The position numbers and the translations under genes are program-made. A DNA stretch of 35,778 nucleotides from Verrucomicrobiaceae bacterium (GTDB lineage: Bacteria; Verrucomicrobiota; Verrucomicrobiia; Verrucomicrobiales; Akkermansiaceae), in assembly GCA_029977225.1 (NCBI GenBank), contig JAPOLH010000008.1, positions 1-35,778 of the forward strand, in the 5' to 3' direction. The notes beneath the pieces were generated by a model, which saw only the letters and a program-made list of their open reading frames with translations, did not search any database and was not told the DNA's origin. The number at the start of each line of letters is the position of its first letter. Within the stretch, counting starts at the first letter, position 1. Below are positions 18,201 through 26,574 of this stretch, piece after piece.

Positions 18201-18958
18201 GGCGATGGGTCTTTGACGATGAGTGCCATCATGCGCCCGGTTTTTCCGAGCTCTTTGCGATAGCTGTAATAGCGGCGCAAATCTGCCGCGGTGTTGAGCC
18301 CGCAGTCGATGAAATTTCCAAGGCCAAGCGCACTCGCTTGTGCGGCAATCTGCGCGGCAAAATCGATTTCGTAATCGGGCGGGCGAATGCAGGGGCTGAG
18401 CACGGCAGTGACATCTTCCGCGCGTGTGCCAAAGCTTTCGGCCATGCGTTCGAGCGCAACGCCGAGGATGTTTTGCTCGGTGCCTTTTTTGCCCGAATGC
18501 AACAAGCCGATGGCGCCCGTGCGCCGATCGGCGAGCCAGATCGCACCGCAATCGGCGACATAAATCGCAAGCACCACGCCCGCTTGATTCGTGAGCAAGC
18601 CATCGACCGCCGGCACTGCGCCCATGCCATCGGCCGCAATGATTTGCGCGGCCCCCGGCACCACCGCGACGGCATGGCCGTGAACTTGCTCCGCGCGCCA
18701 CCAAGCGGCATCACTGCCGGCAAACTCATTCACTCGCGCTTGATGAAACGAACGCAAATGCCGCATCGCCTCATCGCGGTCGCATGCAAGCTCGAGCCCC
18801 GGAACACGCTCGACCCAGCCAGCACGAATGCCAGGGATCGCATGGATCGGATCAAGAAACGAAAACACCTCCGTCACCGCAACAGGGTAAGGGAGGTGGT
18901 GGTGCTTCGCCAAGCGACATTGTGCGCCGAGCGAAGCGGGATTCGTGAGTTTGCTCAA
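18197..18958 (-). CDS. pgeF: PgeF/YfiH-type multicopper laccase-domain protein
   Basis: A 253-residue member of the Cu-oxidase_4 family (YfiH, human LACC1). Family members act as purine nucleoside phosphorylase/adenosine deaminase-like enzymes or correct wrong residues in peptidoglycan precursors (PgeF). The zinc site residues are all present: H93 in EQVHGHAV, C137 in YVADCGAIW and H154 in GLLHSGKKGTEQN. In many relatives the last motif is H-A-G-W-R-G, whereas here the WR pair is replaced by KK. The C-terminal DYEIDFAAQ and RRYYSYRKE segments are typical. The start is a TTG at 18956-18958 overlapping the TGA of marR (TTGA); later in-frame GTG codons are possible. ispE overlaps its end by 4 bases. 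The protein is cytoplasmic, with no signal peptide. Confidence 0.85.
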   Translation of the reverse strand: MSKLTNPASLGAQCRLAKHHHLPYPVAVTEVFSFLDPIHAIPGIRAGWVERVPGLELACDRDEAMRHLRSFHQARVNEFAGSDAAWWRAEQVHGHAVAVVPGAAQIIAADGMGAVPAVDGLLTNQAGVVLAIYVADCGAIWLADRRTGAIGLLHSGKKGTEQNILGVALERMAESFGTRAEDVTAVLSPCIRPPDYEIDFAAQIAAQASALGLGNFIDCGLNTAADLRRYYSYRKELGKTGRMMALIVKDPSP

Positions 18959-19410
18959 TGCATCGTGCGGCCGTGGATCGCGCGCTTGGTGTGCTCGACC
19001 GCTTCGGCCTGATCCTCATCAAGGTCGGCAAGAATGTTGGCGAGGTCGCTGGCAATTTCCGAACGCATCTTTGAGACGAGCTCGGCGCCCTTGCGGGTGA
19101 TGCGCACCATGATCTTGCGGCGATCTTCGGCGGCGTGCGTGCGCTCGACATAGGCGAGCTTTTCGAGACGGTCGACAAGACCAGTCGCGGCTGCCGTCGA
19201 GTGACCCATTTTCTTTGCGATATCCGACATCGTCAGATACTCCTCGCTCGAGAGATAGGTTAGAAGAAAGAACTGCGAAAACGAGATGTTTCCTTTGTTC
19301 AGCTCGGTCGACAGGTTCAAAATGCAGCTGCGCTGCGTGAATAGGACAAAGTCAGCGAGACGGTCGGCATCGGCTTTGACCGAAGCGCCCGTGGCGTTCG
19401 TAGATTTCAT
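18955..19410 (-). CDS. MarR-family transcriptional regulator
   Basis: A 151-residue winged-helix protein of the MarR family. The DNA-binding region is seen around residues 55-100: YLTMSDIAKKMGHSTAAATGLVDRLEKLAYVERTHAAEDRRKIMVRITRKG, cut here into its parts as recognition helix STAAATGLVDRLE followed by the wing AAEDRRKIMVRITRKG. Flanking helices give the dimerisation domain. MarR proteins usually repress their own operon and respond to small aromatic compounds or oxidation; a single cysteine (C29) lies in the N-terminal helix region. The ATG at 19408-19410 is clear. It is the first gene ahead of pgeF and ispE, with overlapping junctions. The 231-base region upstream contains palindromes that could be its operator. 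Confidence 0.93.
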   Translation of the reverse strand: MKSTNATGASVKADADRLADFVLFTQRSCILNLSTELNKGNISFSQFFLLTYLSSEEYLTMSDIAKKMGHSTAAATGLVDRLEKLAYVERTHAAEDRRKIMVRITRKGAELVSKMRSEIASDLANILADLDEDQAEAVEHTKRAIHGRTMH

Positions 19411-19641
19411 GTTGGCTGGTTGTTGGGTTCATGGTTGGGGACGGGGTGACGCATGGCACTGCGCAGCAGAGACCGAGCGCCGGGCACGCGGCCGGGGCGG
19501 TTCGGAATCGGCCTGCTCCTTCGGGACAAGGAGTGCGGCGGGGACCCCACGCGTCGTGGGACTTTTGAAAATTACGCCTTTCCAAGAGGTCTTGAAAGAA
19601 AATAATTCCGCAAAACCGAAATATTTTTTCAAAAAATACCG
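19411..19641 (-). promoter_or_regulatory. Leader/promoter region of marR with palindromes
   Basis: No gene is supported in this 231-base gap. It contains three inverted repeats: CCCACG-CGT-CGTGGG (19546-19560), CTCCTT-CGGGAC-AAGGAG (19516-19533), and an A/T-rich TATTTTTT-C-AAAAAATA around 19620-19637. The last is close to the end of the lipoprotein gene. MarR proteins bind palindromes of about this size near their own promoter, so one of the first two is a candidate operator. A terminator of the lipoprotein cluster may also be here. None is proven. Confidence 0.35.
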
Positions 19642-20061
19642 CTAATCCGTGGTTTTTTGAGGATTTTTTACATCCTCGGCGGGCGAAACTTCCGCTGCCG
19701 GAGACTCAGTGGCGGGTTCGCTAGCGGCCGGCGGCTTGGGAACATGTTGTGAATAAACCGCGTCGCCGAGCTCGATGTGACCCGACTGCAGATCGGCGGC
19801 GGCGAATTGGCCGAGCGCCTCGCCGGTGACGAGCAGGTTGGCACTGCGCTGGTCGGCCCCGCGGGTGGTGAGAATGGTGCCCGGCTCAGCGGTCCATTTG
19901 CCGAAACTTTGGATCAGCACAAAGCGCTTGTCGGGTGGGATCGACGCGATGCGGCCGACAAGACGCGGTAGCTCGGCTTTGGGTTTTCCCTCCGGCTCCT
20001 TGGTCGCGCAGGAAACCCATGCAAGGCAGGCGAGGCCAAATATGAAGGCTCTTTTCATCAT
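19642..20061 (-). CDS. Hypothetical lipoprotein
   Basis: A 139-residue predicted lipoprotein of no recognised family. The N-terminus MMKRAFIFGLACLAWVSCATKEPEG has a positive start, hydrophobic stretch and a lipobox-like V-S-C, with C18 as the lipidated residue. The middle (about 33-105) is a compact beta-rich stretch: RLVGRIASIPPDKRFVLIQS, then GTILTTRG, LLVTGEALGQFAAADLQSG and LGDAVYSQ. This is reminiscent of small OB/SH3-like domains but is not assigned. The C-terminal 30 residues are Pro/Ala/Glu-rich and disordered. The first ATG (20061) overlaps the birA stop by 4 bases (ATGA) and a second ATG follows directly, so translation is probably coupled to birA. It is the last gene of the nos-nadC-birA cluster. 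Confidence 0.8.
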   Translation of the reverse strand: MMKRAFIFGLACLAWVSCATKEPEGKPKAELPRLVGRIASIPPDKRFVLIQSFGKWTAEPGTILTTRGADQRSANLLVTGEALGQFAAADLQSGHIELGDAVYSQHVPKPPAASEPATESPAAEVSPAEDVKNPQKTTD

Positions 20062-20861
20062 GGCGTTGGCGCCTCGTTGAGCGATGGTGGAACGGAGTTT
20101 TGTGCAGATTCCGAAAGGATGCGAATCTCATCGGCCTGAATGAGGTGTTCACGTCCGTTCGGGCCGCGAAGGATCAACTCGCCGGCGGCCGAGAGACCAT
20201 CGACCACGCCGACGCGCGGGCCGCTTGGTGTCGTGAGCTGCACGGCTTTTCCGGTGAGCACGCAGCGCTGGCGAACCTGGTCCATGAGCGCGGCGAATTC
20301 CGCGTCGATCTGGCGCGCGCGGATCGCGAAGCGGCGGATGATCGCGCCGAGCACATCGCCGCGCGAATGGGGCATGCCGGTTTCCAACTCGAGCGAACTG
20401 GCGATTTCCGCCACCTCATCGGGAAAGCGTGTGGTGTTCACATTCAGGCCGATGCCGACGATGGCGAAGTCCGAGCCCGCCTCGACGAGGATGCCGGCAA
20501 TTTTGCGCGAGCCGATCCAGACATCGTTGGGCCACTTGATACCAGCGGCAGGTCCGAAGGACTCGACCGCTTCGGCGACCGCGAGGCCGGCGGCAAGGGC
20601 GAGGCGTGGCCACAGCGCCTTGGGGGCCACGGGGCGAAGCAGAATGGAAAAAGTGAGCGACTCGCCCGGTGGCGCAAACCATTGAGCGCCGCGCCGGCCG
20701 CGGCCGGCGCTTTGTTCAAGCGCGAGCAACACCAGTCCCTCCGGTGCCGATGCTTCGGCAAGCGAGCGCAACTCGTCGTTGGTCGAGCCAGCCGACTCGA
20801 GCACCTTTAGATGAAAGGGATCGCGAAACTCCGCCGCGGCACCTGTGAGGTCGTGGGCCAT
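20058..20861 (-). CDS. birA: Biotin--[acetyl-CoA carboxylase] ligase
   Basis: BirA attaches biotin to the AccB subunit of acetyl-CoA carboxylase. This 267-residue protein has only the catalytic and C-terminal domains. It starts directly at the ligase fold and lacks the N-terminal winged helix of E. coli BirA, so it is a monofunctional, non-repressor ligase. Key motifs are STNDEL (26-31), GRGRRGAQW (53-61) in the biotinyl-AMP loop, KWPNDVW (109-115), RKIAGILVE with K120, and VGIGLNVN. The C-terminal SH3-like domain ends around LIQADEIRIL. The ATG at 20859-20861 lies 3 bases after the nadC stop and its own stop overlaps the lipoprotein start, so it belongs to one tight transcription unit. Confidence 0.95.
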   Translation of the reverse strand: MAHDLTGAAAEFRDPFHLKVLESAGSTNDELRSLAEASAPEGLVLLALEQSAGRGRRGAQWFAPPGESLTFSILLRPVAPKALWPRLALAAGLAVAEAVESFGPAAGIKWPNDVWIGSRKIAGILVEAGSDFAIVGIGLNVNTTRFPDEVAEIASSLELETGMPHSRGDVLGAIIRRFAIRARQIDAEFAALMDQVRQRCVLTGKAVQLTTPSGPRVGVVDGLSAAGELILRGPNGREHLIQADEIRILSESAQNSVPPSLNEAPTP

Positions 20862-20864
20862 GGG

Positions 20865-21764
20865 TCAGGAAATTTCCAACGGCGTGAAGTCCAAGCCGAT
20901 GTCGAGCGCCGGTGCCGAATGCGTGAGCGCGCCAACGGAAATGAAATCAACCCCGGTCGCGGCAATGTCGCGGATCGTTTCGAGCGTCACGCCACCGCTC
21001 GCCTCAAACATCGGTGTCGTCCGCTCGCCGCGCATCGACACCGCCTCACGCAGATCGTCGATGCTCATGTTATCGAGCAGGATGTGGGCGACGCCATCGA
21101 GCGCGAGAAACTCACGCACCTGATCGAGTCGATCGGCCTCAAGCTCGACTTCGATGCCGGGCTTGTCATTTTTCAAATGCTGGATCGCCGCCTGAATCGC
21201 CGCAACGCCACCTTCGGTGACGAGGTGATTGTCCTTCACCATCGCGCGATCATGCAAATTCATGCGGTGGTTGTGGCCGCCGCCATCGACGACCGCTTTT
21301 TTTTCATGCAATCGATAGCCCGGTGTTGTTTTGCGCGTGTCGAGGATGCGCGCGCCAGTGCCCTTGATGGCATCGACATAGCGTGCCGTGAGCGTGGCCA
21401 CACCGCTGAGCCTTTGCGCAAAATTGAGCGCCGTGCGTTCACCGCCAAGGATCGAACGCGCCGATCCCTCGACGCGCAACAGCAAGGCCCCCTCGCTCAC
21501 GCGGCTGCCATCTTCGATCAGGATTTCGACCAACAGCGTGGGGTCGACTTTTTCAAAAACCCGCGCGGCGAGCTCAATGCCGGAGACCACGCCTTCGCGG
21601 CGCGCCGTGATGAAGGCCCGCGCACGGCGATCGGCCGGGATGAAATACTGCGAAGTGACATCGCCATCACCGAGGTCTTCAGCGAGCGCGAGATCGATCA
21701 ATGTTTCCGTGTGGTCTTTCAACGAAAACGAAATGGAACGCCTCGCGCGAGCGCTGTCAATCAC
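20865..21764 (-). CDS. nadC: Nicotinate-nucleotide pyrophosphorylase (carboxylating)
   Basis: NadC (quinolinate phosphoribosyltransferase) turns quinolinate and PRPP into nicotinate mononucleotide in de novo NAD synthesis. The 299-residue protein shows LALAEDLGDGDVTSQYF (26-42), the GERTALNFAQRLSGVAT helix, ILDTRKTTPGYR with active-site R and K residues, GGGHNHRMNLHDRAMVKDNH, and the C-terminal FEASGGVTLETIRDIAATGV. Length and motifs match the family. The start is a GTG at 21762-21764, 3 bases after the nitric oxide synthase stop; no ATG lies near. birA follows 3 bases downstream. nadA and nadB are not in this window. Confidence 0.96.
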   Translation of the reverse strand: MIDSARARRSISFSLKDHTETLIDLALAEDLGDGDVTSQYFIPADRRARAFITARREGVVSGIELAARVFEKVDPTLLVEILIEDGSRVSEGALLLRVEGSARSILGGERTALNFAQRLSGVATLTARYVDAIKGTGARILDTRKTTPGYRLHEKKAVVDGGGHNHRMNLHDRAMVKDNHLVTEGGVAAIQAAIQHLKNDKPGIEVELEADRLDQVREFLALDGVAHILLDNMSIDDLREAVSMRGERTTPMFEASGGVTLETIRDIAATGVDFISVGALTHSAPALDIGLDFTPLEIS

Positions 21765-21767
21765 GCG

Positions 21768-22868
21768 TCACCGCCGATGCTTTTGCAGCAGCTCACGGCC
21801 GCGCGCGGTTTGCCACGGGTTGGCTTGCAACAGGTAGTTCGGAAACTCAGGCCGCAATGAGTAGCCGCGATGGAAAACCGGCGTCGCCGATGCGGAAATG
21901 GGCGGCACGATCCATGACCATTCGGCCTGTGCCTCGCGGCCAGCGCGCTGCTCGCTTTCGCAAAACTCGATGAACTCGCGCGAGGCTTGATGGTGATCGA
22001 CGAGTCGCACGCCTTCCTGCTGGAACGACCACAGCACCGCCTCGTTGAGCTCAACGAGCGCGTGGTCGCGCCACAAGTTGCGGGTCTGGCGCGTATCGAG
22101 GCCAAGCTTTTCGGCAATGATCGGCAACTGGTTGTAACGCGCCACATCACCAAAATCGCGCGCCCCGATTTCCGTACCCATGTACCAACCGTTGAATGGC
22201 GCGCAGGGGTAAACTTCCGCACCGGTCGCAAAGATCATGTCGGAAATCGCCGGCACTGCGTACCACTTGAGACCCAGCTTGCCGAACCACTCGTGACGCG
22301 GATGGCGAATCGCCACCTCGCGCACCAAGTGCGGCGGCAATTCGTAAAATCGCAGCGACCCGCCGCACTGAATAATCAACGGCAAAAGATCGAATCGCGT
22401 CGGGCTCGCGGGCGGCCGCCAGCCGAGCGCCAAGGCAACCCGCGTGAGCTCGAGGTTCATCGGATCACCGAGAATGCTGCCATCGGACGACTCGTGCGCG
22501 GCGTATCGGACGAGCTGGTGGCTCCAAATGCGGATCTCGTTTTCAACGCCGCGCCATGGCGGCATCACTGTCATCGCAGGCGTGATCCGCCCATCGCCGG
22601 TCGCACGTTTCAAATGCTCGCAGGAAGCCTCGAAAACTTCGTCGGCCGTCGCGAGTTGACGGGCATCGATTACCTCCAGCGACTTCCAATGCAGCCGACC
22701 GATGCATCGCACGGCATTGCGCCACGCCTCACGACCCGCCTGCTCCAACGAGTCATCCGAAGCAGCAACGGACTTGAGTAGCTCCGCCGAATCGACGAGA
22801 TCCCAACGCTTGGCATGATGGCCATGCAGTGGGCATCTGGAGGCAGCTGGCGTGTTCGGGTCATTCAT
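21768..22868 (-). CDS. nos: Bacterial nitric oxide synthase, oxygenase domain only
   Basis: A 366-residue bacterial NOS, which oxidises L-arginine to citrulline and nitric oxide at a thiolate-bound heme using a pterin or folate cofactor. AWRNAVRCIGRLHWKSL holds the heme-ligand cysteine C55. The arginine-binding glutamate is E233 in FNGWYMGTEIGARDFGD. LKWYAVPAISDM has Ile (I208) where animal enzymes have Val, the bacterial state tied to slower NO release. LVDHHQAS and WSWIVPPIS are the pterin-side motifs. There is no flavin reductase domain, as in most bacterial forms, so electrons must come from a separate flavodoxin or reductase. The ATG at 22866-22868 gives MNDPNTPAASRCPLHG; the extended frame upstream is not family-like. 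It heads a minus-strand cluster with nadC and birA. Confidence 0.95.
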   Translation of the reverse strand: MNDPNTPAASRCPLHGHHAKRWDLVDSAELLKSVAASDDSLEQAGREAWRNAVRCIGRLHWKSLEVIDARQLATADEVFEASCEHLKRATGDGRITPAMTVMPPWRGVENEIRIWSHQLVRYAAHESSDGSILGDPMNLELTRVALALGWRPPASPTRFDLLPLIIQCGGSLRFYELPPHLVREVAIRHPRHEWFGKLGLKWYAVPAISDMIFATGAEVYPCAPFNGWYMGTEIGARDFGDVARYNQLPIIAEKLGLDTRQTRNLWRDHALVELNEAVLWSFQQEGVRLVDHHQASREFIEFCESEQRAGREAQAEWSWIVPPISASATPVFHRGYSLRPEFPNYLLQANPWQTARGRELLQKHRR

Positions 22869-23032
22869 GATGGCATCACAGCACCGGTCACGCGGCGGAA
22901 CGACTTCAGAAAGAAGCGGGAAACTCCACGGTGGCAAGCGGAAAGGACGCTGCTTTGATACGGCGAAAAAACCCGGCGCTTGCAAATGTGGTCGGTTGAC
23001 AAGCAGGGCCTCGAACAATCACTCTGGAGACG

Positions 23033-24781
23033 TTGCGCCGCATCATTTCGGATGCTACGCTTGCCCGCTTTACAATCCATCCCCAGACACTTTTTCACCC
23101 AGTGTTTTCCAACGAAGATTATCTTGCGGAGCTGCTCAACGAAGCCGGAGTCGTGAGCCCAGAAGAGATTGCCGATGCCCGCCGCAGGGTTTCTGGGTCT
23201 CAATCGCTCGTCGCTTATCTGCTGGCCAACACCGCACTCACTGAAGATCAGATCGGCGAGGTGCTTGCCGCCAATGCGGGCATCGCGTTCGTGCGGCTTG
23301 CCGATCTTCAATTTCAACCGGGCATCACCGAGACCATCACCGAGGATACCGCCAAACGCTACCGTGTGATCCCGGTGCAGGACGATGGCCTCACACTCAC
23401 CATCGCGGTGGCTGATCCGCTCGATTTTGAAACTCTCGACTCCCTGCCACACATCATTGGCCGGGATCTCAACTTCGTTTGCGCCACCCAACCGGACATC
23501 CAATACCACTTGCGGGAATTCTACCGCGCCACCGACGCCTCGCCCGATGATGGCGCATTTGGCATCCAAGTGACCACCGGCGACCTCGAGGCGGGTGCCG
23601 ATGCAGATGACGCCCCCGTCATCCGCCTGGTCATTCAGTTGCTCAGCGAGGCGTTTCGCCTGCGCGCATCCGACATCCACATCGAGCCACTCGAAACGTC
23701 CGTGCGCGTGCGCTACCGCCTCGACGGCAAACTGATCCATGTCGACTCGCATCCGAAAAAACTTCTGCCCTCCATCATCGCACGCCTCAAGGTGATGAGC
23801 GGCACGATGTCGATCGCTGAAAAACGCATGCCACAAGATGGCCGCATTCAGCTCAAAATCGGCGGTAAGGAAGTCGACCTCCGAGTCTCCTCGGTCCCCT
23901 CCAACCACGGCGAGTCGATCGTCATGCGGATCCTCGACAAAACCGCCCTCATGCTCGGCCTGCCGGAGCTGGGGTTTTTCTCCGACGACCAAACAACCTT
24001 CGAGCAACTGCTCGGGCTGCCTGATGGCATCTTGCTCGTGACCGGCCCAACCGGATCGGGGAAAACCACCACGCTCTACGCCTGTCTCAACGTCATCAAC
24101 CGCCCCGACAAAAAAATCATCACCGTCGAGGATCCGGTCGAGTACGAGCTACCCGGCATCAACCAGGTGATGGTCAAATCCGATATCGGCATGACCTTTG
24201 CCGCGGCCCTGCGCGCCATGCTGAGACAAGCGCCCAACATCATCATGATCGGGGAAATTCGCGATGCCGAAACCGCCAACATTGCGATCAATGCATCGCT
24301 CACCGGCCACTTGGTTTTCTCCACGCTTCACACCAACGACGCCCCCTCCGCCGTTGCGCGTCTCGCCGATATCGGCGTGAAGCCCTTCCTCATCGCATCG
24401 GCCGTGCGCGGGGTGCTTGCGCAGCGACTCGTGCGCAAGCTTTGCCCGATCTGCAAATCCCCGACCGAACTCACCGAAAAGGAAATGCGCGCGCTATCGC
24501 TCGATGCCTCACGCACGATCGACGCCACCACCTTCGGCCCTGTCGGCTGCGACAAATGCCGCGGCGGCGGCTACAAGGGACGCATGGGAATTTTCGAATT
24601 GTTTCTCGTCGATGACGAGGTTCGCCAAATGATCAATACCGGTCTCACCACTACCCAGTTGCGACGCCGCGCGCGCGAACTCGGCATGCGCACGCTGCGT
24701 GAGGACGGCATCCGCAAGGTGCTCGCAGGCCTCACTTCGGGTAGCGAAGTGGTTCACACCACCATGTCCGACGCCGACTGA
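23033..24781 (+). CDS. GspE/PilB-type secretion ATPase (first copy)
   Basis: A hexameric ATPase that drives assembly of type IV pili or type II secretion pseudopili from the cytoplasmic side. It has an N-terminal GspE_N-like domain (about 25-165) and the ATPase core: Walker A GPTGSGKT (338-345), Asp-box region ITVEDPVEYEL, Walker B IIMIGEIRD (403-411) and the His-box LTGHLVFSTLHTNDA. A four-cysteine zinc site is present (C471, C474, C506, C509). The 582-residue frame begins with TTG at 23033, just after GGAGA, but a GTG at 23102 (VFSNEDYLAELL) fits the family start better, so the N-terminus is uncertain. Its stop lies 34 bases before a second ATPase of the same family. It is divergent from nos. 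Confidence 0.92.
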   Translation: MRRIISDATLARFTIHPQTLFHPVFSNEDYLAELLNEAGVVSPEEIADARRRVSGSQSLVAYLLANTALTEDQIGEVLAANAGIAFVRLADLQFQPGITETITEDTAKRYRVIPVQDDGLTLTIAVADPLDFETLDSLPHIIGRDLNFVCATQPDIQYHLREFYRATDASPDDGAFGIQVTTGDLEAGADADDAPVIRLVIQLLSEAFRLRASDIHIEPLETSVRVRYRLDGKLIHVDSHPKKLLPSIIARLKVMSGTMSIAEKRMPQDGRIQLKIGGKEVDLRVSSVPSNHGESIVMRILDKTALMLGLPELGFFSDDQTTFEQLLGLPDGILLVTGPTGSGKTTTLYACLNVINRPDKKIITVEDPVEYELPGINQVMVKSDIGMTFAAALRAMLRQAPNIIMIGEIRDAETANIAINASLTGHLVFSTLHTNDAPSAVARLADIGVKPFLIASAVRGVLAQRLVRKLCPICKSPTELTEKEMRALSLDASRTIDATTFGPVGCDKCRGGGYKGRMGIFELFLVDDEVRQMINTGLTTTQLRRRARELGMRTLREDGIRKVLAGLTSGSEVVHTTMSDAD

Positions 24782-24815
24782 CCTTTTCCCAAAACCTTTT
24801 CACCGCGCCAGTCCT

Positions 24816-26486
24816 ATGGACCATCATCAAATCGTCGAGCTCTTCGAAGCCAGAGGTCTTATCGACCAGAGTCTCGCCCAGGAAATTCTCGCGGAAGTCG
24901 CCAACAGCGGCAAAACCGCGGGGGAAATCCTCGCGGATTTCGATGTCATCCAAAACCGTGATGATGTCTGGCCAGTCGTGGCCTCCGAATTGGGCGTCCA
25001 GATGGTTGATCTGCGCGATTGGACTCCGCCAGAAGCCATTCTCGCTTTGATTCCCGCCGGCACCGCGCGCCTCCACGGAGCGTTGCCAGTGCAGTTTGAC
25101 GAGGCTGGTTTGCATGTCGCGCTGGTCGATCCGCTCAACCCGCAGACGGCCGAAGACCTCCGGTTCGCACTCGGTCGAGAGATCAATGTCGTGATCGCGC
25201 CCGACTACCTCGTCGAAGCCAAGATCAATGACTGCTATGGCGGAGAGGGCAAGGCGATGGAGGACCTCCTCAACCAGCTGGTCATCAACAGCGAGTCACA
25301 GAACGCCGCCGATCTCGAATCTGAGGCCAACTCGGCGCCAATTATCCGCTATGTCGATCTGGTCCTTTATCAAGCCATCAAGGAACAGGCCTCCGACATC
25401 CATTTTGAGCCGTTCGAAAACGAATTCAAAATCCGCTACCGCGTCGATGGTGCACTCTACGAAATGGCGCCGCCGCCCATTCACTTGGCGCTGCCGATCA
25501 TCTCGCGCGTGAAAGTGATGTCGAACATGAACATCGCCGAGCGCCGCATCCCGCAAGACGGCCGCATTGTGAAACAGATCGGCGAAAAACAGGTCGACAT
25601 GCGGGTCTCGTCGCTGCCCACCCATCACGGCGAATCGATCGTGCTTCGCGTCCTCGACCGCTCATCGGTGAATCTCTCACTCGAGAACCTCGGCCTGCCC
25701 GAATACATTTACGATTACATCACCGAGACCATCGAAAAACCCAACGGGATATTCATCGTCACGGGCCCCACCGGCGCGGGCAAGACCACCACCCTCTACG
25801 CCGCACTGCGCCGCATCAACACGATCGATTCAAAGCTGCTTACCGCTGAAGACCCGGTCGAGTATGACATCGACGGCATCGTGCAAATCCCTATCAACGA
25901 AGCAATCGGCCTCGACTTTCCACGCGTGTTGCGTGCGTTCCTGCGCCAGGACCCGGACAGGATCATGATCGGGGAAATGCGCGACAGGGAGACCGCCACC
26001 ATCGGCATCCAAGCCGCGCTCACCGGCCACCTGGTTCTTTCGACCCTTCACACCAACGACGCGCCCGGCGCGGTGACGCGCCTCATCGACATGGGCTGCG
26101 AGCCCTTCCTCGTCGGCGCATCGCTCGAAGGCGTGCTCGCTCAGCGGCTTGTCCGCACGATCTGCAAGGAATGCAAATCTCCCTACGAACCCAACGAGGC
26201 AATTCTCGGTCAGCTTGGCCTCTCCGCCCATGAGTTGGGCGACAAACAATTTTCGACCGGTGCCGGTTGTGACAGTTGCGGCCAGACCGGCTACCGCGGC
26301 CGTCGCGGGCTTTACGAGCTGCTCAACATCACCGACCCGATCCGCGAGCTGATCACTGCCCGCGCTCCAACGGTGGTGATCAAACAAAAAGCCGTTGAGC
26401 TCGGCATGAACACGCTGCGCGAAGACGGTTTGCGCAACATTTACCTCGGCCACACCACGATCGAGGAAGTGTTGAAGTACACTTGA
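24816..26486 (+). CDS. GspE/PilB-type secretion ATPase (second copy)
   Basis: A paralogue of the preceding gene with 556 residues. The N-terminal domain (about 1-150) is followed by the ATPase core with Walker A GPTGAGKT (317-324), LTAEDPVEYD, Walker B RIMIGEMRD (382-390) and LTGHLVLSTLHTNDA. The zinc site has C450, C453, C485 and C488. The two copies align throughout but differ enough to be long-standing paralogues rather than a recent duplication. In type IV systems a pair could be an extension and a second extension or retraction motor, but PilT-type retraction ATPases lack this zinc site and N-domain, so both look like extension/secretion motors. The ATG at 24816 (MDHHQIVELFEARG) is clear. 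It precedes gspF by 88 bases. Confidence 0.93.
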   Translation: MDHHQIVELFEARGLIDQSLAQEILAEVANSGKTAGEILADFDVIQNRDDVWPVVASELGVQMVDLRDWTPPEAILALIPAGTARLHGALPVQFDEAGLHVALVDPLNPQTAEDLRFALGREINVVIAPDYLVEAKINDCYGGEGKAMEDLLNQLVINSESQNAADLESEANSAPIIRYVDLVLYQAIKEQASDIHFEPFENEFKIRYRVDGALYEMAPPPIHLALPIISRVKVMSNMNIAERRIPQDGRIVKQIGEKQVDMRVSSLPTHHGESIVLRVLDRSSVNLSLENLGLPEYIYDYITETIEKPNGIFIVTGPTGAGKTTTLYAALRRINTIDSKLLTAEDPVEYDIDGIVQIPINEAIGLDFPRVLRAFLRQDPDRIMIGEMRDRETATIGIQAALTGHLVLSTLHTNDAPGAVTRLIDMGCEPFLVGASLEGVLAQRLVRTICKECKSPYEPNEAILGQLGLSAHELGDKQFSTGAGCDSCGQTGYRGRRGLYELLNITDPIRELITARAPTVVIKQKAVELGMNTLREDGLRNIYLGHTTIEEVLKYT

Positions 26487-26574
26487 TTTCTGCCCGCCCA
26501 CCGCTCCATTCAGGGCGCGACTTTCCAATCGCCAAGCCGACGAATTTCCGCTTCAATCCTTCATAAGATCCGCC

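Noticed and set aside
22868-23018. Upstream N-terminal extension of nos starting at 23018
   Set aside because: The extra 50 residues (Pro/Arg-rich, no NOS similarity) are not needed, and the ATG at 22868 gives a normal bacterial NOS length.
22865-24007. Minus-strand open frame of 380 codons that could extend the nos transcript upstream
   Set aside because: It overlaps the first ATPase gene antisense and shows His/Asp-rich shadow composition only.
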